Origin: Antedon mediterranea
Lineage: Eukaryota > Echinodermata > Crinoidea > Comatulida > Antedonidae
Direction of reading: 5' to 3'
Length of the DNA: 64,000 nucleotides
NCBI RefSeq assembly: GCF_964355755.1
Contig: NC_092672.1
Span: forward strand, 23,184,501 to 23,248,500
Shown here one piece after another: positions 1 to 14,500 of this stretch (the stretch's first letter is position 1; each line of letters begins with the position of its first letter). Made by a program: the position numbers and the translations under genes. The notes beneath the pieces are model-generated. The model was given only the letters and a program-made list of their open reading frames with translations. It was not told the origin of the DNA and did no database searches.

Positions 1-3000
1 ATATCTATATAGGCCTATATTAAAACAAGTAATTACTAATACACAACCCAGGGTATAGATACTAATATCTATATAGGCCTATATTAACACAAGTAATTAC
101 TAATACACAACCCAGGGTATAGTATACAAATAATGAATGTTTATGAGTGCAATGGTACAAATAATGGCACGAGGTGAATGATGAAATGTTATATCAACGA
201 GGCAAAGCCGAGTTGATATAACCTTTCATCATTCACCAAGTGCCATTATTTGTACCATTACACGAATACAAAACATTCATTATTTGTTTTATATAACATC
301 TAAATAACAAACAAAAATGTTTCAAAAAGTACTATTTAACGATCGTTGAATAGTGCGTACTATTGCACGCCATGTGACCCACATTCGTCCAATCAAATGA
401 CAGGAATTTATATAGGTGTTATATAAATACTAATATCTATATAGGCCTATATTAAAACAAGTAATTACTAATACACAACCCAGGGTATAGATACTAATAT
501 CTATATAGGCCTATATTAACACAAGTAATTACTAATACACAACCCAGGGTATAGATACTAATATCTATATAGGCCTATATTAAAACAAGTAATTACTAAT
601 ACACAACCCAAGGTATAGATACTAATATCTATATAGGCCTATATTAACACAAGTAATTACTAATACACAACCCAGGGTATAGATACTAATATCTATATAG
701 GCCTATATTAACACAAGTAATTACTAATACACAACCCAGGGTATAGATACTAATATCTATATAGGCCTATATTAACACAAGTAATTACTAATACACAACC
801 CAAGGTATAGATACTAATATCTATATAGGCCTATATTAAAACAAGTAATTACTAATACACAACCCAGGGTATAGATACTAATATCTATATAGGCCTATAT
901 TAAAACAAGTAATTACTAATACACAACCCAGGGTATAGATACTAATATCTATATAGGCCTATATTAAAACAAGTAATTACTAATACACAACCCAGGGTAT
1001 AGATACTAATATCTATATAGGCCTATATTAACACAAGTAATTACTAATACACAACCCAGGGTATAGATACTAATATCTATATAGGCCTATATTAACACAA
1101 GTAATTACTAATACACAACCCAGGGTATAGATACTAATATCTATATAGGCCTATATTAAAACAAGTAATTACTAATACACAACCCAGGGTATAGATACTA
1201 ATATCTATATAGGCCTATATTAACACAAGTAATTACTAATACACAACCCAGGGTATAGATACTAATATCTATATAGCCCTATATTAAAACAAGTAATTAC
1301 TAATAAACAACCCAGGGTATAGATACTAATAGGCCTATCTATATAGGCATATATTAAAACAAGTAATTACTAATACACAACCCAAGGTATAGATACTAAT
1401 ATCTATATAGGCCTATATTAAAACAAGTAATTACTAATACACAACCCAGGGTATAGATACTAATATCTATATAGGCCTATATTAAAACAAGTAATTACTA
1501 ATACACAACCCAGGGTATAGATACTAATATCTATATAGGCCTATATTAACACAAGTAATTACTAATACACAACCCAGGGTATAGATACTAATATCTATAT
1601 AGGCCTATATTAACACAAGTAATTACTAATACACAACCCAGGGTATAGATACTAATATCTATATAGGCCTATATTAAAACAAGTAATTACTAATACACAA
1701 CCCAGGGTATAGATACTAATATCTATATAGGCCTATATTAAAACAAGTAATTACTAATACACAACCCAGGGTATAGATACTAATATCTATATAGGCCTAT
1801 ATTAACACAAGTAATTACTAATACACAACCCAGGGTATAGATACTAATATCTATATAGGCCTATATTAAAACAAGTAATTACTAATACACAACCCAGGGT
1901 ATAGATACTAATATCTATATAGGCCTATATTAAAACAAGTAATTACTAATACACAACCCAGGGTATAGATACTAATATCTATATAGGCCTATATTAACAC
2001 AAGTAATTACTAATACACAACCCAGGGTATAGATACTAATATCTATATAGGCCTATATTAAAACAAGTAATTACTAATACACAACCCAAGGTATAGATAC
2101 TAATATCTATATAGGCCTATATTAACACAAGTAATTACTAATACACAACCCAGGGTATAGATACTAATATCTATATAGGCCTATATTAACACAAGTAATT
2201 ACTAATACACAACCCAGGGTATAGATACTAATATCTATATAGGCCTATATTAACACAAGTAATTACTAATACACAACCCAGGGTATAGATACTAATATCT
2301 ATATAGGCCTATATTAAAACAAGTAATTACTAATACACAACCCAGGGTATAGATACTAATATCTATATAGGCCTATATAAAAACAAGTAATTACTAATAC
2401 ACAACCCAGGGTATAGATACTAATATCTATATAGGCCTATATTAAAACAAGTAATTACTAATACACAACCCAGGGTATAGATACTAATATCTATATAGCC
2501 CTATATTAAAACAAGTAATTACTAATACACAACCCAGGGTATAGATACTAATATCTATATAGGCCTATATTAAAACAAGTAATTACTAATACACAACCCA
2601 GGGTATAGATACTAATATCTATATAGGCCTATATTAAAACAAGTAATTACTAATACACAACCCAGGGTATAGATACTAATATCTATATAGGCCTATATAA
2701 AAACAAGTAATTACTAATACACAACCCAGGGTATAGATACTAATATCTATATAGGCCTATATTAAAACAAGTAATTACTAATACACAACCCAGGGTATAG
2801 ATACTAATATCTATATAGCCCTATATTAAAACAAGTAATTACTAATACACAACCCAGGGTATAGATACTAATATCTATATAGGCCTATATTAAAACAAGT
2901 AATTACTAATACACAACCCAGGGTATAGATACTAATATCTATATAGGCCTATATTAAAACAAGTAATTACTAATACACAACCCAGGGTATAGATACTAAT

Positions 3001-4624
3001 ATCTATATAGCCCTATATTAAAACAAGTAATTACTAATACACAACCCAGGGTATAGATACTAATATCTATATAGGCCTATATTAACACAAGTAATTACTA
3101 ATACACAACCCAGGGTATAGATACTAATATCTATATAGGCCTATATTAAAACAAGTAATTACTAATACACAACCCAGGGTATAGATACTAATATCTATAT
3201 AGGCCTATATTAAAACAAGTAATTACTAATACACAACCCAGGGTATAGATACTAATAATAATATCTATATAGCCCTATATTAAAACAAGTAATTATTAAT
3301 ACACAACCCAGGGTATAGATACTAATATCTATATAGCCCTATATTAAAACAAGTAATTACTAATACACAACCCAAGGTATAGATACTAATATCTATATAG
3401 GCCTATATTAAAACAAGTAATTACTAATACACAACCCAGGGTATAGATACTAATATCTATATAGGCCTATATTAAAACAAGTAATTACTAATACACAACC
3501 CAGGGTATAGATTCTAATATCTATATAGGCCTATATTAAAACAAGTAATTACTAATACACAACCCAGGGTATAGATACTAATATCTATATAGGCCTATAT
3601 TAACACAAGTAATTACTAATACACAACCCAGGCTAGATACTAATATCTATATAGGCCTATATTAAAACAAGTAATTACTAATACACAACCCAGGGTATAG
3701 ATACTAATATCTATATAGGCCTATATTAAAACAAGTAATTACTAATACACAACCCAGGGTATAGATACTAATATCTATATAGCCCTATATTAAAACAAGT
3801 AATTACTAATACACAACCCAAGGTATAGATACTAATATCTATATAGGCCTATATTAAAACAAGTAATTACTAATACACAACCCAGGGTATAGATACTAAT
3901 ATCTATATAGGCCTATATTAAAACAAGTAATTACTAATACACAACCCAGGGTATAGATACTAATATCTATATAGCCCTATATTAAAACAAGTAATTACTA
4001 ATACACAACCCAAGGTATAGATACTAATATCTATATAGGCCTATATTAAAACAAGTAATTACTAATACACAACCCAGGGTATAGATACTAATATCTATAT
4101 AGGCCTATATTAAAACAAGTAATTACTAATACACAACCCAGGGTATAGATTCTAATATCTATATAGGCCTATATTAAAACAAGTAATTACTAATACACAA
4201 CCCAGGGTATAGATACTAATATCTATATAGGCCTATATTAACACAAGTAATTACTAATACACAACCCAGGGTATAGATACTAATATCTATATAGGCCTAT
4301 ATTAAAACAAATAATTACTAATACACAACCCAGGGTATAGATACTAATATCTATATAGGCCTATATTAAAACAAGTAATTACTAATACACAACCCAAGGT
4401 ATAGATACTAATATCTATATAGGCCTATATTAAAACAAGTAATTACTAATACACAACCCAAGGTATAGATACTAATATCTATATAGGCCTATATTAACAC
4501 AAGTAATTACTAATACACAACCCAGGGTCTAGATACTAATATCTATATAGGCCTATATTAAAACAAGTAATTACTAATACACAACCCAGGGTATAGATAC
4601 TAATATCTATATAGGCCTATATTA
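1..4624. repeat. 64-bp satellite array
   Basis: About 67 head-to-tail copies of a 64-bp AT-rich monomer. Each monomer contains the palindrome ATATAGGCCTATAT and the word ACACAACCCAGGGTATAG. Copies differ at a few recurrent sites: TTAAAAC or TTAACAC, CAGGGT or CAAGGT, AGGCC or AGCCC. The array is interrupted once, at about 127-425, by a foldback element. It ends at about 4624 where unique sequence downstream of the myosin stop codon begins. No coding potential is seen. Confidence 0.97.
127..425. mobile_element. Foldback (palindromic) MITE-like insertion in the satellite
   Basis: A non-satellite insert splits the array after two monomers. Positions about 131-290 form a long imperfect hairpin: a left arm with AAATAATGAATGTTT, GGTACAAATAATGGCAC and GTGAATGATGAAA is mirrored by a right arm with TTTCATCATTCACC, GTGCCATTATTTGTACC and AAACATTCATTATTTG. 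The loop is near 205-215. The remainder to about 425 is unique and rejoins the satellite mid-monomer. No ORF is present, so it would be non-autonomous. Family not assigned. Confidence 0.75.
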
Positions 4625-4948
4625 TGATTTACGTAAATTTTCATTCAATTTCATATTCATTGACATGAAACTTACTCATGCGTGAAAACCAAATCAAAGC
4701 TGAAAGAGCTCCACAAAGACCCTGAATTCTTACAGTGTAATGGATCTTAAGTATTATTGTACAACATTTGTATTATTGTTTGTATTGTGAATACAAATTG
4801 CTACGACAGCACACGCATGTAAAAATGGAATTTAGTCAATATTCATTATTCTTTCAACATATACAGTAGACAATTTGCGGCATTTGACACAACCTTGATA
4901 CTGGTGGTAGTTCCTGGATTAACATACTTAATCCTGACATGAACTGTA

Positions 4949-5545
4949 TTATAGCCTAACTGGACCATGATACAGCAAACCAAGTAACGCAATACCAAAA
5001 GCTATATCAACTGCAGGAGTTGTTGCAACTTGCACAAACTTGTTATTGATGGTAGTAGATCCTTGATTTACAGGCGCCTCTTCAACACGTCTACCATTCT
5101 GGTGCTCACTAACTTTTGGTTTATGTGTAGCACATTGTTCATCTGAGCTCTTCTTTTGAGATATTTCATTCCCATCTTTCTTTTGTTCAATGTTTACTAT
5201 GCCTATTGTATTTCCCTCACTTCTACCACTATTACAGTTCAGGTTACCATTTTCATGAAATTGTATTCTAGAATCGGTAAACTTATCTCTCTTGTCGTGA
5301 TCTTCAACTTCTTTACTGGTAAACTTATCTCTCTTGTCGTGATCTTCAACTTCTTTACTGGTAAACTTATCTCTCTTGTCTTGATCTTCAACTTCTTTGG
5401 TGCCATTGCTTGAACTAATCACTGACAGGTTACTGTCATGAGGTTCATTATCCAATGATACTGCTGACAGTATACCTTCTGTTAATATGCTATTGTTTTG
5501 TTGCGATTGTTCATCATTGCATTCTTGCACATCAGAATCAGCAAA
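4949..5545 (-). CDS. MYO19: MYO19 C-terminal tail exon with 14-residue repeats and hydrophobic end
   Basis: Last coding exon, 199 codons including the TAA stop at 4949-4951; acceptor TTTTTACCAG lies just upstream. It is acidic and serine-rich and contains three tandem copies of a 14-residue unit, [14 protein letters not shown] (plus strand about 5271-5396, 42-bp period). The extreme C-terminus, [20 protein letters not shown], is hydrophobic for about 15 residues. In vertebrates the MYO19 tail binds the mitochondrial outer membrane; the hydrophobic end seen here could be the local anchor, but that is inference. Low complexity makes the tail unalignable by eye with human MYO19, so orthology rests on the motor. 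Confidence 0.8.
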   Translation of the reverse strand, partial: FADSDVQECNDEQSQQNNSILTEGILSAVSLDNEPHDSNLSVISSSNGTKEVEDQDKRDKFTSKEVEDHDKRDKFTSKEVEDHDKRDKFTDSRIQFHENGNLNCNSGRSEGNTIGIVNIEQKKDGNEISQKKSSDEQCATHKPKVSEHQNGRRVEEAPVNQGSTTINNKFVQVATTPAVDIAFGIALLGLLYHGPVRL

Positions 5546-8500
5546 CTGGTAAAAATAAATGTTAAATTGTATTAAATTGTATCAAGAAAAAAAAATATTA
5601 GATTAAAAATCATAAACTGAATGTTTATGATGTGAATATGGAGAATATTTCACAAAAATTAACTGATTGACCATTTAATGAAGCGGAACCAAGCACAGGC
5701 AATCTCTCAGTAAATGAAATATACTTTATTCAACATTATTAGTTTTATAACACAGTACATATGATGATGTGTTAATTTAACATCATTAAAGTAAGTACAT
5801 GTAAATGAGGATGTGTTAGTGATGAAGGAACATACTTCACATTGTAAAGTTTGTTGGTGCAGCGAAGATTGAAAATTGTGAGTTTTAAGTAAAAGGCCTA
5901 CCTCGTCTGAATTCAATTCATTTAATTGTTCATCTAACTTGCGTTGGTGTAAACGAATTGAATATCCAATCATAGCATACTGTATGACACGTGCTGCCTC
6001 ATGTCGTCTCTTTACATCTTCTCTCGCCTTCCAGCCTCTCAAACCTACAACATATCAATTCTAATTAGTGACTCAGCATCATAGCATACTGTATGACACG
6101 TGCTGCCTCATGTCGTCTCTTTACATCTTCTCCTGCCTTCCAGCCTCTCAAACCTACAACATATCAATTCTAATTAGTGACTCGGCATCATAGCATACTG
6201 TATGACACGTGCTGCCTCATGTCATCTCTTTACATCTTCTCTCACCTTCCAGCCTCTAAAACCTACAACACATCAATCCGTGACTTACAGTATATAAACA
6301 CATTTAGTTTAATTTTAAAGTGGAGCTACACTCAGACTTTCTCAGCTTATATCATGTTTAAGTATGTTTAATTGAAAGTGATTGCATAAAAAAAACCAGG
6401 AAAATACGGAAATATTTTCCAAAAACTCATTTCTAAAAAATCGGTCAGGAAATAGTGTTTTTTAACACATTACAGTTTTTCAGTAACTTAGGGGTTATTA
6501 GTTTACAATACGTCGCAAAACGCGTTACACTTAGCGACTGACGCGTTTTAGTCGCCGGTCAACGCATTGACGAAATGTCTCCCCTTTGGTAAATTATGTG
6601 TCGAAAAATGGGGAATAAATTTTATACACACAATTAATACGATTTGTTTAGGCCTAAGTAATATTTCCGATAAGAATGTCAGTATAATTTACATGTAACC
6701 TCATGATTTTCACTGTACAACAACAGCATAATAATCTTATCAGATTGCTTTTAACTTTAAGCTAGGGCTAGGCCTAGCTAGCTCAGCCGTCTGCTCAGCC
6801 TAGCTAGCCTTGAATTTTTGTCTAGAGCCTAGAGGCCTATGTATTCATAGGCATGGTCGTTTAGCCCCATTTATCGTTCCTGGGTTTTCTCGCACATTAA
6901 GAATTGTGAAACACAAAATCCTATAGTATACAGAACAAGAGTAGTAAAGAGTAGTAAAGCGATGTGCAAGCTTAGACCTGACTGAAAAGCAACTATTCAG
7001 GCACCCTATCATGGCCCATGGGTAGGCCAAGGTCGGGTGCCAGCAAAACAAACTTCACTGCTGTCAGCCTACTAGCCTATCTAGAGGCCAAGCAGCATCG
7101 GTACATACCTACACTCTAGTAGGCCTAGGCCTAGCTTTATTGAATATATAGCCACGTCTTTCTCAAATCTCGTTAAATTTGACATTTTAGTAATAGTCTC
7201 ATAATCACATTATTACACTGTGAAACATAATAGGGTCACATTCAGAATGTTTTAATATATACTTTTCGCCCGTCAAAAATAACATCGCGACAAAATAACA
7301 GATCGCCAGCTGCAGTAGTGTGATTGTGAAAAATGTCACGTGATCGTACTCCCTAGCAAAATAAAAAACCCAATTGGACCCGAACGGGGGAAAGTGTCTA
7401 TTTACGCAAAATTGCGCAATGTATATGTGATAAAAATACCAGAAATAGAAAGATCTGGAAAAATTACATCAATATACATTTTTTTTTTGGTGAAGAAATG
7501 AATTTTTTAGGATTATTCAAATATACCCCCCTTTTGCATGTAAAATAATAGGAAATTACAAGGTATCCCCCCAAAACGCAAAAAGGCGTGATTTTCAAGA
7601 AAATCGTACTCGTTGAAAAAAAATTCAAAAAAATATGAAGTATAAGGGATGATATTTTTAAATAATAGTTGAAATATATGAAAAATAGTAATTTTCTGGG
7701 TGGAGCTCCACTTTAAAAATGTTAAAATGAATAAAAGTCAAGAATGTAATTGGTAACAGCATAATGCCTGCAAGATATTTGGCAAAACACTATTACAATC
7801 AATACCTGCTTGAATGATGACCACAGCTGCCTCTTGTTTACTTTTGGTTGCCAGGATCTTCCTCCACCATATCTGTATTACACCAGCACTTAAATTGAAT
7901 TCCTTCAATCTTGCAACTTCAAGTTTATCCAACTAAATAAAAAATAACGGAATATAATAAATATACAATGATGCAGATTCTTACTTACTTTTTTACACTG
8001 ACAAGCTAAAAACAAAGTACAGTATTATAATTTGGTGCTACAACTTTTTCATGTTATAAGATAGCAATTTTACTGATTTTCATTGACTTACACACATTAA
8101 TGGGTAATAATTTTTAATAAAATGGTATTTTTAAATTGTGTCAAATTAATTGTTCTTTTCTTTTTTTATATTTATATACTTTTTTAAAAAACAAAAATGC
8201 CTCAATTTTACATAATTATTTAGTCAATTTTGGTGAATTTCATATCTTATACTACAAAAATATTCTTGTAGCACTACTTTAAAAAATAAATGTTTATTTC
8301 ACGACACTCATTCAGCTCTACTGACAAGGTTTATATTATACAGATATTGCCTGCTTAGAGGTGAAATATAACAATTGACATCACAGAGGGAATGATATTT
8401 TTCTCGAGGAACTAAATAATAAGATTGCCTAGTTCACCTTACCTTGCCTAAGTAATAAGACTGCCTAGTTCACCTTACCTTGCCTAAGTAATAAGACTGC

Positions 8501-11500
8501 CTAGTTCACCTTACCTTGCCTAAGTAATAAGACTGCCTAGTTCACCTTACCTTGGCGAAAAATGACCGTATAAAGTCAAATAATTGCTAATGATTCCTTT
8601 GCCATAAAATATTCACTTAAACTAATTAAAATTTAATTTATTCTACTGCAAATATAAAATAATTAAATTATTATTAAACTACTTTTAAGTACCTGTCCCT
8701 CTCTTAGGAATATCTTTGTTTTTCCAAACAAAAAGCTTTTCATTTTATTTTCTTTGTCTGCTTCAGCTAAAACCAGATTCGTAATAACAGCACATTTACT
8801 TTTTGTATCCAAATCTTTTACATCTTCTGAGTTTGACCTTATTAATAATTCATACCTCTTAAGAAAATCACTGTACAACATTCTATAAGAAAATTGTCAT
8901 TATCGTTGAGAATCAAGTATAACAAACAACACACTGGCAAGTATGTTAGTAGGTGTTCAACATGTACAGTATGTACAGGGATATATATAGTATATATTAT
9001 AAACATCACAGGCACAGAATAAATTCTATACCGCCCAGTGATATACTGAAATTTAATTAATTAATTTGAAACGATAAAGATGAGGAAATCTGTGAGAATG
9101 AGAAAAAGTTGCCCCCACTGAGATTCAAACCCAGAACCTTCTGCTTGATATGCAGATATCCTAACCATTAGACCACTGGGGCTTTCATGGTATTGTTCAA
9201 ACTAGATTGGATAGCAATATCACTCTCGGTGTGGTACGGTGGAACAGCACTAGTCCCTCAGTTGTACGCACGCGCACTAGAGATCAAATTGATACGCCCT
9301 CATCTTTTAGTATTAAGTCCTAGAGCAAGCTATTTGATTGGTAATAGTAAAAAATACAATAAAAATACAAATTACGACGCACGATTTTGGTTTTTGCTTA
9401 ATTATTCAATATCGAAAATGTTTAGCCAGCGTATCAAAAACAAAAACAAATAGCTGTAAGCTGACCTGGTAGGGAAGCCAATGTACTGATCTGAATTGTT
9501 TCAAGTGAACTTAACTAACTAGGGTATCAACCAGTCATAGATGGGTGCATTGTTAGTATAAAAAGAACACAAAACAATAGCTGTAAGCTGACCTGGTAAG
9601 GAAGCCTGTTGCACTAATCTCAATTGTTTCAAGAACACCGCAAGCACGTAGTTGATTTATAACATGAGCGTTATCAAAGCTGTCTGGTTGACACTCAAGA
9701 CTTGGTTTGATACAGCGGATGTAGTGAGGTGTTGTTTCATGTAAAGTAGCCATAAGACTGTCCAATGAATTCTAAGATATAAGATACAATTGTTAGATTG
9801 TTACCCCGAAGATTACATGTAAAAACTAAATGGTATCAACCAAAATAAGTATAAGTAAATACAAAATGGATTGAGGAAATATGTCTGATAATCAAAAAAA
9901 AAAATATCTTGCATATATTTATTATTATAAGTTACATTTTCAACAGAAGTTAAAAAAAAATTGGGAAGAAATAATTTGAGTGATCCTGCAGATGTTTATT
10001 TGATTTATTTCAGCATCATAAAAAACAATTTACAGATAAATTACAATTAATATAATATACAGGAAACAAAATATGAAACATCAACAATATACAAAAACAG
10101 GGATGCTGAGGATAACCCATAAAAGGCCTTGTTTCCCTGTTTCTCCTTTTTTCAAGAAAAAGCAAAAACAACAACAAAGCAAAAAAACCTATCTAAATTC
10201 TAAAGCAAGAGCTCAGTCTTGAAGCTATTTTTCCATACTAAATTCATCAAGAGTCTAAATTAAGTTTTGAATGAGTTTCAACTTTCAGGATTCTGTACCT
10301 TAAATTTTGATACCACTGTAGTAGTCTTTTTGCCTTTTGTTTTACTTGGACTCTGAAAAAAATTCATAAAATTAACCTATTTTAGGTTAACACGTTCACT
10401 GCCAAGGCATTTTCCGTAATTTCTGTCCCAGTGCCAAGTCCCGTTTACATATTAAATTACAGTTTGAAAGTGTAACATCTGGTCACAGACTATCATGATG
10501 TCATTCAAAATACGATGGCGGGAAAAACCGTTGAGACGTATAAATACGTCACTGGCAATGGTCCAACAATTTTATTGACTTTGCCAGGAACGTAAATATA
10601 CGTCGGGGATTTTCCGCGCTAAAATCGGTCAAACCTATCATCGAGAGATAAAAACAGTAAACCACACTGAATCATTTCATCCTTTATTATTTTTATTTAC
10701 TATTAGCGCAATTTATGACATGTTTGAGATGATTATATTGAGTGTGAGGGCGCCATCGTATCAACCATATTCAATGCATGAGGGAATAAACACAAACAAA
10801 CATATGACATTTATTTTTAGATTATCGTTTACGTACATCATTCATAAACTGCCATGCGATAATTCCTGTTCCAATCACCACTGCCAGCGATTCTACATAC
10901 AATACAAAAGTGCTACGATTTTGACGTAGTATTACGTCTTGGCAAGTAGCGACACGCAATTTTTGACGTATAAATACGCCGTGGCAGTGAACGTGTTAAA
11001 CAGAACTATTAACATAACTGATGCAAAGGCATTATAAATATCACACATTTATTCTTTGTTTAAAAGTTTCATGATGTAACATTGATGAAGACAGAACTTT
11101 AAAAGCAATGGTATAGTGTTAGTACAGTGTTAGTATGGTGTTACTAGAGTGTTAGTATGGTGTTACTAGAGTTTAGTATGGTGTTACTACAGTGTTAGTA
11201 TGGTGTTACTACATTGTTAGTATGGTGTTACTACATTGTTAGTATGGTGTTACTACATTGTTAGTATGGTGTTACTACATTGTTAGTATGGTGTTACTAC
11301 ATTGTTAGTATGGTGTTACTACATTGTTAGTATGGTGTTACTACATTGTTAGTATGGTGTTACTACATTGTTAGTATGGTGTTACTACATTGTTAGTATG
11401 GTGTTACTACATTGTTAGTATGGTGTTACTACAGTGTTAGTATGGTGTTACTACATTGTTAGTATGGTATTACTACATTGTTAGTATGGTGTTACTACAT

Positions 11501-14500
11501 TGTTAGTATGGTGTTACTACAGTGTTAGTATGGTGTTACTACAGTGTTAGTATGGTGTTACTACATTGTTAGTATGGTGTTACTACATTGTTAGTATGGT
11601 GTTACTACAGTGTTAGTTTGATGTTACTATGGTGTTACTACATTGTTAGTATGGTGTTAGTATAGTGTTACTATGGTGTTTAAAAACAAATGATAAGATC
11701 AATCACCTGTAAACTGGTAACATTAGCATCAACTAATTGTTGCACAAACTTCTTGCTGCTAATTTTAAGCAAATCTACAAGTTCTGCTGGAATACCATCC
11801 TAAAAACATCAAATGATACACAATAGATTAATTAGTAAATGAACATTCACCTGTGTACACTGCACATCAAATCTAAACAAATAATAATCTAATATAATAC
11901 ATTCACATATTCTTGTCAAAGAACAGTGAAGATTTATAAATCGCAATGGAATGAATAAATTCTAGGTAATCTAGCATTTTTGTATTTGAGGATCATATAG
12001 AATGCGTTCACGGTTATACGCTTAACACGCTGCATTGTGTATTGTTCTCACGCAGATAGGCTCAAAACAGGCATATAGCAGTGCGTACTGCGTAGGGCAT
12101 ATCTGATTGGTCGATTGAAAGTCGCTATTTTGTTGGTTCCCTCTCCATAGAGAATCACCTTTTGAACTGCGATAACAGAGCATAATAATAGATAGAGCAT
12201 TACCTATAGCTACAAACAGCCATTCATACATTTTACTGTGGTATTTATTTTCAGTTATAAGATTATGAGAAATGAGTTTAAACGAAGCAGATGCACTATT
12301 CCATAATTGTAATGCTTTGAGAAACTATTTATGAACTTCTAACCCCCTTTTTTTGTGAATATACTGTAAAACTGGCTTTCAGTTGTAAGTATATTACCTT
12401 ATTCTTTTCAATTAGACCATCCACTTGGTACGTAACTTTCTCTGCATAGTGATGCACAACAAAAGCTGGTGATGTCACTGATATATGTGCACGAGATAAG
12501 CTTGCACTGCTGATGGTGTCATAAAGAAACTCACAAAATGAACTTGGATCTGAATGTCTGTTTAACTTGCATTGCTATAAACAAGATAAACTTGCAATTA
12601 GAAAGTAAATGACATAATAACATGATTGTGATCTTAGATGGACAGTCTAAGCACAACAACTTGTAGTTTCAATTCAATTTCAATTCATCGACATTTTTAT
12701 TCCATAATCAAAATAAAAACATATACAAATACAATACAAATAATAAGATAATGGAATGGGATACAAAATAAGCACAAGTGCTTTAAGCATGTAACCCTAA
12801 CAAAAAGATCAAACAATTAGTACAAACAAAAAGAACAAACCAAAATAACATAATGTGATTTACTTAACTTAAATATTTCTATTGTTATAATATTTCTTTA
12901 ATCTCTGTTTAAACAAACTTAAAGTGGGGGATTGTTTTATATAGTCTGTTAAATTGTTCCAAATATGTGTTCCTTGGTAGGAAATACATTGCTGTCCGAC
13001 TTTGGTGCGTTTTAGTTGTGGACAGTAGTTTGACCTGTTTCTAGTTGAGTAATTATGGAATGAGGCAGATGTACTAAATAAGTTATTAAATGATTCAGGT
13101 AATAGATTATGTTTATATTGATACATAAATATAGCAGTGTGTTTCGTATAAAGGTCAAAAATATTTAATGTTTGGGTTGAAATAAAAAGTGGATGAGAAG
13201 GATGCATAAAATGAACATGACAAATATTTCTAAGTGCTTTTTTCTGGAGAATATGTATACGGTTTAAGTTTGTAGCAGAAGTAGCACCCCATACTGTGAT
13301 AGCATACGTTATTCTAGGTAATATAAGTGCATTGTATACCGTTAACAAGATTTTACTTGATAACATAGACTTCACTTTGTTTAAGACACCAATTATTCTA
13401 GAAATACTGTTTGCTACCTCATTTACATGATAATTAAACGATAAAGTTTCATCCAGAAATAAGCCTAGAAATTTAACTTCAGTAGCTTTTACTATACATT
13501 CATTTCCCATCCTCAATTCTAGTGAGGTAGTGTCAGCTGACTTATTTCTAGCCTTAAATATAACATATTTTGATTTGTTTACATTTAGCGTTAATTTGTT
13601 AGCAATAAACCAGTCCGAAAGTATAGATAACTCCTGGTTCATTGTATCAAAAGCTTGAGTAATATCATTGTGACTATAAAACACATTTGTGTCATCTGCA
13701 TACATAATCATCAGTTTGCAACTGGTTGTGGTGTTACTGTACTTTTGCACCTAACTCACTGGGCATAAGGTCACTCACCATCACTGATGTGCAGCAGGTG
13801 AATATTAGGGTTAAGCTTGAGGTGCAAAAGTACATCAGCAGCAGGTTTTCTAGTGTAAACTAGGCTCAAAAGTCCATTATTTATCTTCTTACAAACTACA
13901 GTTTATTTCTTGATTTGGGCAATCAAGACAAACTATGGTTTTAAAGACAAACTATGCCTGTCGGGTAAAAACCACTTTTTTTTCAAAATGTAAAATTCAA
14001 AATAGGAAGGAGTTATTATTTTACGACATACTGTACTACGATTGAGAAAGGCGAATTCTTAATACAGCACTGGGACAACTCATCTTTTTGTTGTCATACA
14101 TGCAGCATGGTTTCATGGTACAGCAGTTTATCTTTCAATAATAAGTACAAACTACAGAATACAGGTTGTCTTTTTCAACCATTATTTTTTGTCTTGCGAA
14201 AAACTATGACTTAGAAACTTATTGTTTGTATTTTAATCGAAAGACAAACTACGACACCCCAATATTCAACATCAAAACATGTTTTATTGTGAGTGGAATA
14301 GCAACACTTACTTGATTCATGAGAGCAAATATACTGATGTTGCCTTCAATAACATCAAAACATGTTTTATTGTCAGTGGAATAGGAACACTTACTTGATT
14401 CATGAGAGCAAATATACTGATGTTGCCTTCAATAACATCAAAACATGTTTTATTGTCAGTGGAATAGGAACACTTACTTGATTCATGAGAGCAAATATAC

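Noticed and set aside
9990-10200. Possible LINE 3' untranslated region
   Set aside because: Only the general look of a LINE end (AATAAA-type text); no coding remnant to support it.
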